Assembly (NCBI RefSeq): GCF_021173675.1
Contig: NZ_JAIHON010000001.1
Coordinates: forward strand, 496,001-560,000
DNA: 64,000 nt
Direction: 5' to 3'
Source: Streptomyces lincolnensis
GTDB lineage: Bacteria; Actinomycetota; Actinomycetes; Streptomycetales; Streptomycetaceae
Below, piece by piece: positions 59,576-64,000 of the stretch (its first letter is position 1; every line of letters begins with the position of its first letter). The position numbers and the translations under genes are program-made. The notes beneath the pieces were generated by a model that saw only the letters and a program-made list of their open reading frames with translations, ran no database searches and had not been told where the DNA came from.

Positions 59576-60465
59576 CCGCCACCATGCCCCAGCTGGACGA
59601 GACCCCGCCGACCCGGCGGACCCGTCGCGGCGGGCGCGGCCGGAACGTGATGAGCTCCACCGGCCTGTACTTCGCCACGGCCGTCGCCGCGTTCCTGTTC
59701 CTCGTCCCGTTCTATCTGATCCTCCGCAACGCCCTGTCCACCGACGCCGAGATCACCGGCGAGAACTGGCAGTTCTTCCCCACCGACCTCCAGTGGGGCA
59801 ACATCGGCGCCCTGTTCGACGACTCCTCGGTGCCCTTCGCCCGGTCGCTGTGGAACTCCACGGTCGTCGCCGTGCTCCACACCGTCGGCGTCCTGCTGAT
59901 CTGCTCCCTCGCGGGCTACGGTCTGGCCCGCATCCCGTACAAGCACGCCAACAAGATCTTCTACGTCGTCCTGGGCACCCTGATGGTCCCGACCGCGGTG
60001 ACCTTCGTGCCCAGTTTCGTGCTGGTGTCCTCGCTGGGCTGGGTGGACACCTACCGGGGTCTGATCATCCCGGGCCTGTTCAGTGGTTTCACCTGCTTCC
60101 TCTTCCGGCAGTACTTCCTGGGGTTCCCCAAGGAGCTGGAGGAGGCGGCGCGCGTGGACGGGCTGGGATACTGGGGCGCGTACTGGCGTGTCGTGGTGCC
60201 CAACTCGCTGAACTTCTTCGCCGCGATCGCCACCATCACCTTCATCAACGGCTGGAACGCCTTCCTGTGGCCGCTGGTCATCGGCCAGGACCCGAGCGCG
60301 TGGACCGTCCAGGTCGCGCTCTCGTCGTACACCACCGGGCAGACGGTGGTGTTCCACCAGATCTTCATGGCGACCGCTATTTCTATCCTTCCCTTGTTGT
60401 TCGTGTTCCTCTTCCTCCAGCGCTGGCTGGTCCAGGGGATCGCGCAGACCGGCATCAAGGGCTGA
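59572..60465 (+). CDS. Sugar ABC transporter permease 2 (MalG/LacG type)
   Basis: A 297-residue permease. GTG 59572 overlaps the previous stop; ATG 59584 is an alternative. Six TM helices and the EAA motif EAARVDGLGYWGAYWRVVVP; C-terminus RWLVQGIAQTGIKG is the usual MalG-type ending. Pairs with permease 1 to make the channel. Twelve bases separate it from lacZ, so all belong to one operon. Confidence 0.93.
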   Translation: MTATMPQLDETPPTRRTRRGGRGRNVMSSTGLYFATAVAAFLFLVPFYLILRNALSTDAEITGENWQFFPTDLQWGNIGALFDDSSVPFARSLWNSTVVAVLHTVGVLLICSLAGYGLARIPYKHANKIFYVVLGTLMVPTAVTFVPSFVLVSSLGWVDTYRGLIIPGLFSGFTCFLFRQYFLGFPKELEEAARVDGLGYWGAYWRVVVPNSLNFFAAIATITFINGWNAFLWPLVIGQDPSAWTVQVALSSYTTGQTVVFHQIFMATAISILPLLFVFLFLQRWLVQGIAQTGIKG

Positions 60466-63360
<2,895 letters not shown>

Positions 63361-63441
63361 TCCCCACCGGACAGTCCATGTCCGTGATCGATTAATCCAT
63401 TGACCGACTGATCGACATTCTGCGACGGTCGTGAGGTGCCC

Positions 63442-63473
63442 GCGGCCGGTCGGCCCTGACTCCGACCGGCCGC
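63442..63473 (+). terminator. Hairpin between lacZ and the ABC-2 ATPase gene
   Basis: A perfect 12-bp stem (GCGGCCGGTCGG with CCGACCGGCCGC) around an 8-nt loop, about 80 bases after lacZ and 32 bases before the next start. Terminator of the lac operon, though it could also lie within the leader of the following gene. Confidence 0.7.
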
Positions 63474-63504
63474 TCCTCATGTTCCGAGCAAGGGAGTTCA
63501 CAGC

Positions 63505-64000
63505 GTGAGCGGAAGCATCGAGGTCCACGGCCTGTCCCGTGTCTTTCACACCACCGTCCGCCGCCCGGGAGTGGCGGGCGCGCTGCGCTCCCTGGTCAAT
63601 CCCGAGCGGGTCGCCAAGCACGCGGTCAGCGACATCACCTTCGACGTGGCCCCCGGCGAACTCCTCGCCCTGCTCGGCCCGAACGGCGCCGGCAAGTCCA
63701 CCACCATCAAGGTGCTCACCGGGATCCTCACGCCCACCTCCGGCGAGGTCCGGGTGGCGGGCGTGGTGCCGTACCAGGAGCGGGAGCGCAACGCCCGTAA
63801 CATCGGCGCGGTGTTCGGGCAGCGCACCCAGCTGTGGTGGGACCTGCCCGCCCGGGAGTCCTTCGCGATCCTCAGGGACATCTACGAGGTGCCGAAGGCC
63901 GAACACGCGGCCCGGCTCAAGGAGTTCGACGAGCTGCTGGACCTGTCGTCCTTCTGGGACACCCGGGTCCGTCATCTCTCCCTCGGCCAGCGGGTGCGCT
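63505..64000 (+). CDS. ABC-2 type transporter ATPase, N-terminal part (runs off the window)
   Basis: GTG 63505 with AAGGGAG 8 bases upstream opens a frame that stays open to the window end (165 codons). Walker A GPNGAGKSTTIKVL near residue 58, Q loop VFGQRTQLWWDLPA and the ABC signature LSLGQRVR at the edge are visible. The SLVNPERVAKHAVSDITFDV insert before Walker A is typical of the DUF/NatA-like exporters with two separate permease genes. It is not the ATPase of the sugar importer. The downstream part is outside the window. Confidence 0.92.
   Translation, partial: MSGSIEVHGLSRVFHTTVRRPGVAGALRSLVNPERVAKHAVSDITFDVAPGELLALLGPNGAGKSTTIKVLTGILTPTSGEVRVAGVVPYQERERNARNIGAVFGQRTQLWWDLPARESFAILRDIYEVPKAEHAARLKEFDELLDLSSFWDTRVRHLSLGQRVR

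Noticed and set aside
63505..64000. The last ATPase as the missing energiser of the lac importer
   Set aside because: The N-terminal insert and the Q-loop context match ABC-2 exporters, and a terminator-like hairpin separates it from lacZ.

Overview
The window looks like chromosomal DNA of a Streptomyces or very close actinomycete. GC content is very high with GC-rich third codon positions, GTG and TTG starts are frequent, TTA codons are almost absent, the family content is typical (DUF2637, DUF574-type methyltransferase, DUF3105, AldO alditol oxidase, ROK regulator, MsiK-dependent-style sugar ABC genes), and two dispersed intergenic repeats that I associate with Streptomyces are present. No tRNA, rRNA, CRISPR array, complete transposon or prophage was seen. 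The first gene (LuxR-type regulator) and the last (ABC ATPase) run off the ends.

Layout. 1-8.3 kb: LuxR regulator tail, secreted trypsin, tautomerase and LysR, a membrane-anchored low-complexity protein, an AlkZ-like winged-helix protein, a CorA transporter, an AzlD-like remnant and an SDR. 8.4-10.9 kb: DUF3105 protein, a small secreted protein and a CmtR-type metal sensor translationally coupled to a cation transporter. 10.9-14.1 kb: PhyH oxygenase, TetR and FAD monooxygenase on the minus strand. 14.1-21.2 kb is a scarred stretch: a broken ArsR gene, an MgtC remnant, intact ynfA, a DUF574 methyltransferase, an NCS1 permease with an unusual cysteine-rich tail, a frameshifted LysR next to an EamA exporter, and abutting MFS and MerR fragments. 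21.2-25.3 kb: secreted GH43 arabinofuranosidase with CBM42, a GT2/HAD-phosphatase pair, SRPBCC and a small coupled gene.

25.3-34.0 kb is a coherent purine-catabolism locus. On the minus strand lie xanthine dehydrogenase FAD, 2Fe-2S and molybdopterin subunits, an NCS2 purine permease and an XdhC maturation factor, with a PucR regulator divergent to them and a palindromic operator candidate between. 34-47.2 kb holds regulators (TPR, GntR with a long tail), an iron-box-controlled FhuF-type reductase, DUF2637 protein with a structured leader, an HATPase, a long non-coding stretch, secreted and membrane-tethered proteins, PoxB and a PP2C-fold protein lacking key metal ligands. 47.3-51.1 kb: F420-type oxidoreductase, the ogt/ada-alkA alkylation-repair pair, an interspersed repeat and rsgA preceded by a 23-codon ORF.

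51.2-55.7 kb: a membrane protein combining a sigma-factor-like cytoplasmic part, a zinc-finger motif and an extracellular cellulose-binding module; then a radical SAM protein with an unusual cysteine spacing divergent to alditol oxidase. 55.8-63.4 kb: a beta-galactoside locus (ROK regulator, binding lipoprotein, two permeases, LacZ) that lacks its own ATPase.

Two themes stand out. First, at least five genes end in short tandem repeats (9 to 25 bp units) that include or abut the stop codon. Second, several genes are decayed in a patchwork manner. The strongest candidate for new biology is the sigma-like/zinc-finger/TM/CBM2 protein at 51190-52659, whose layout suggests a polysaccharide-sensing signalling protein.
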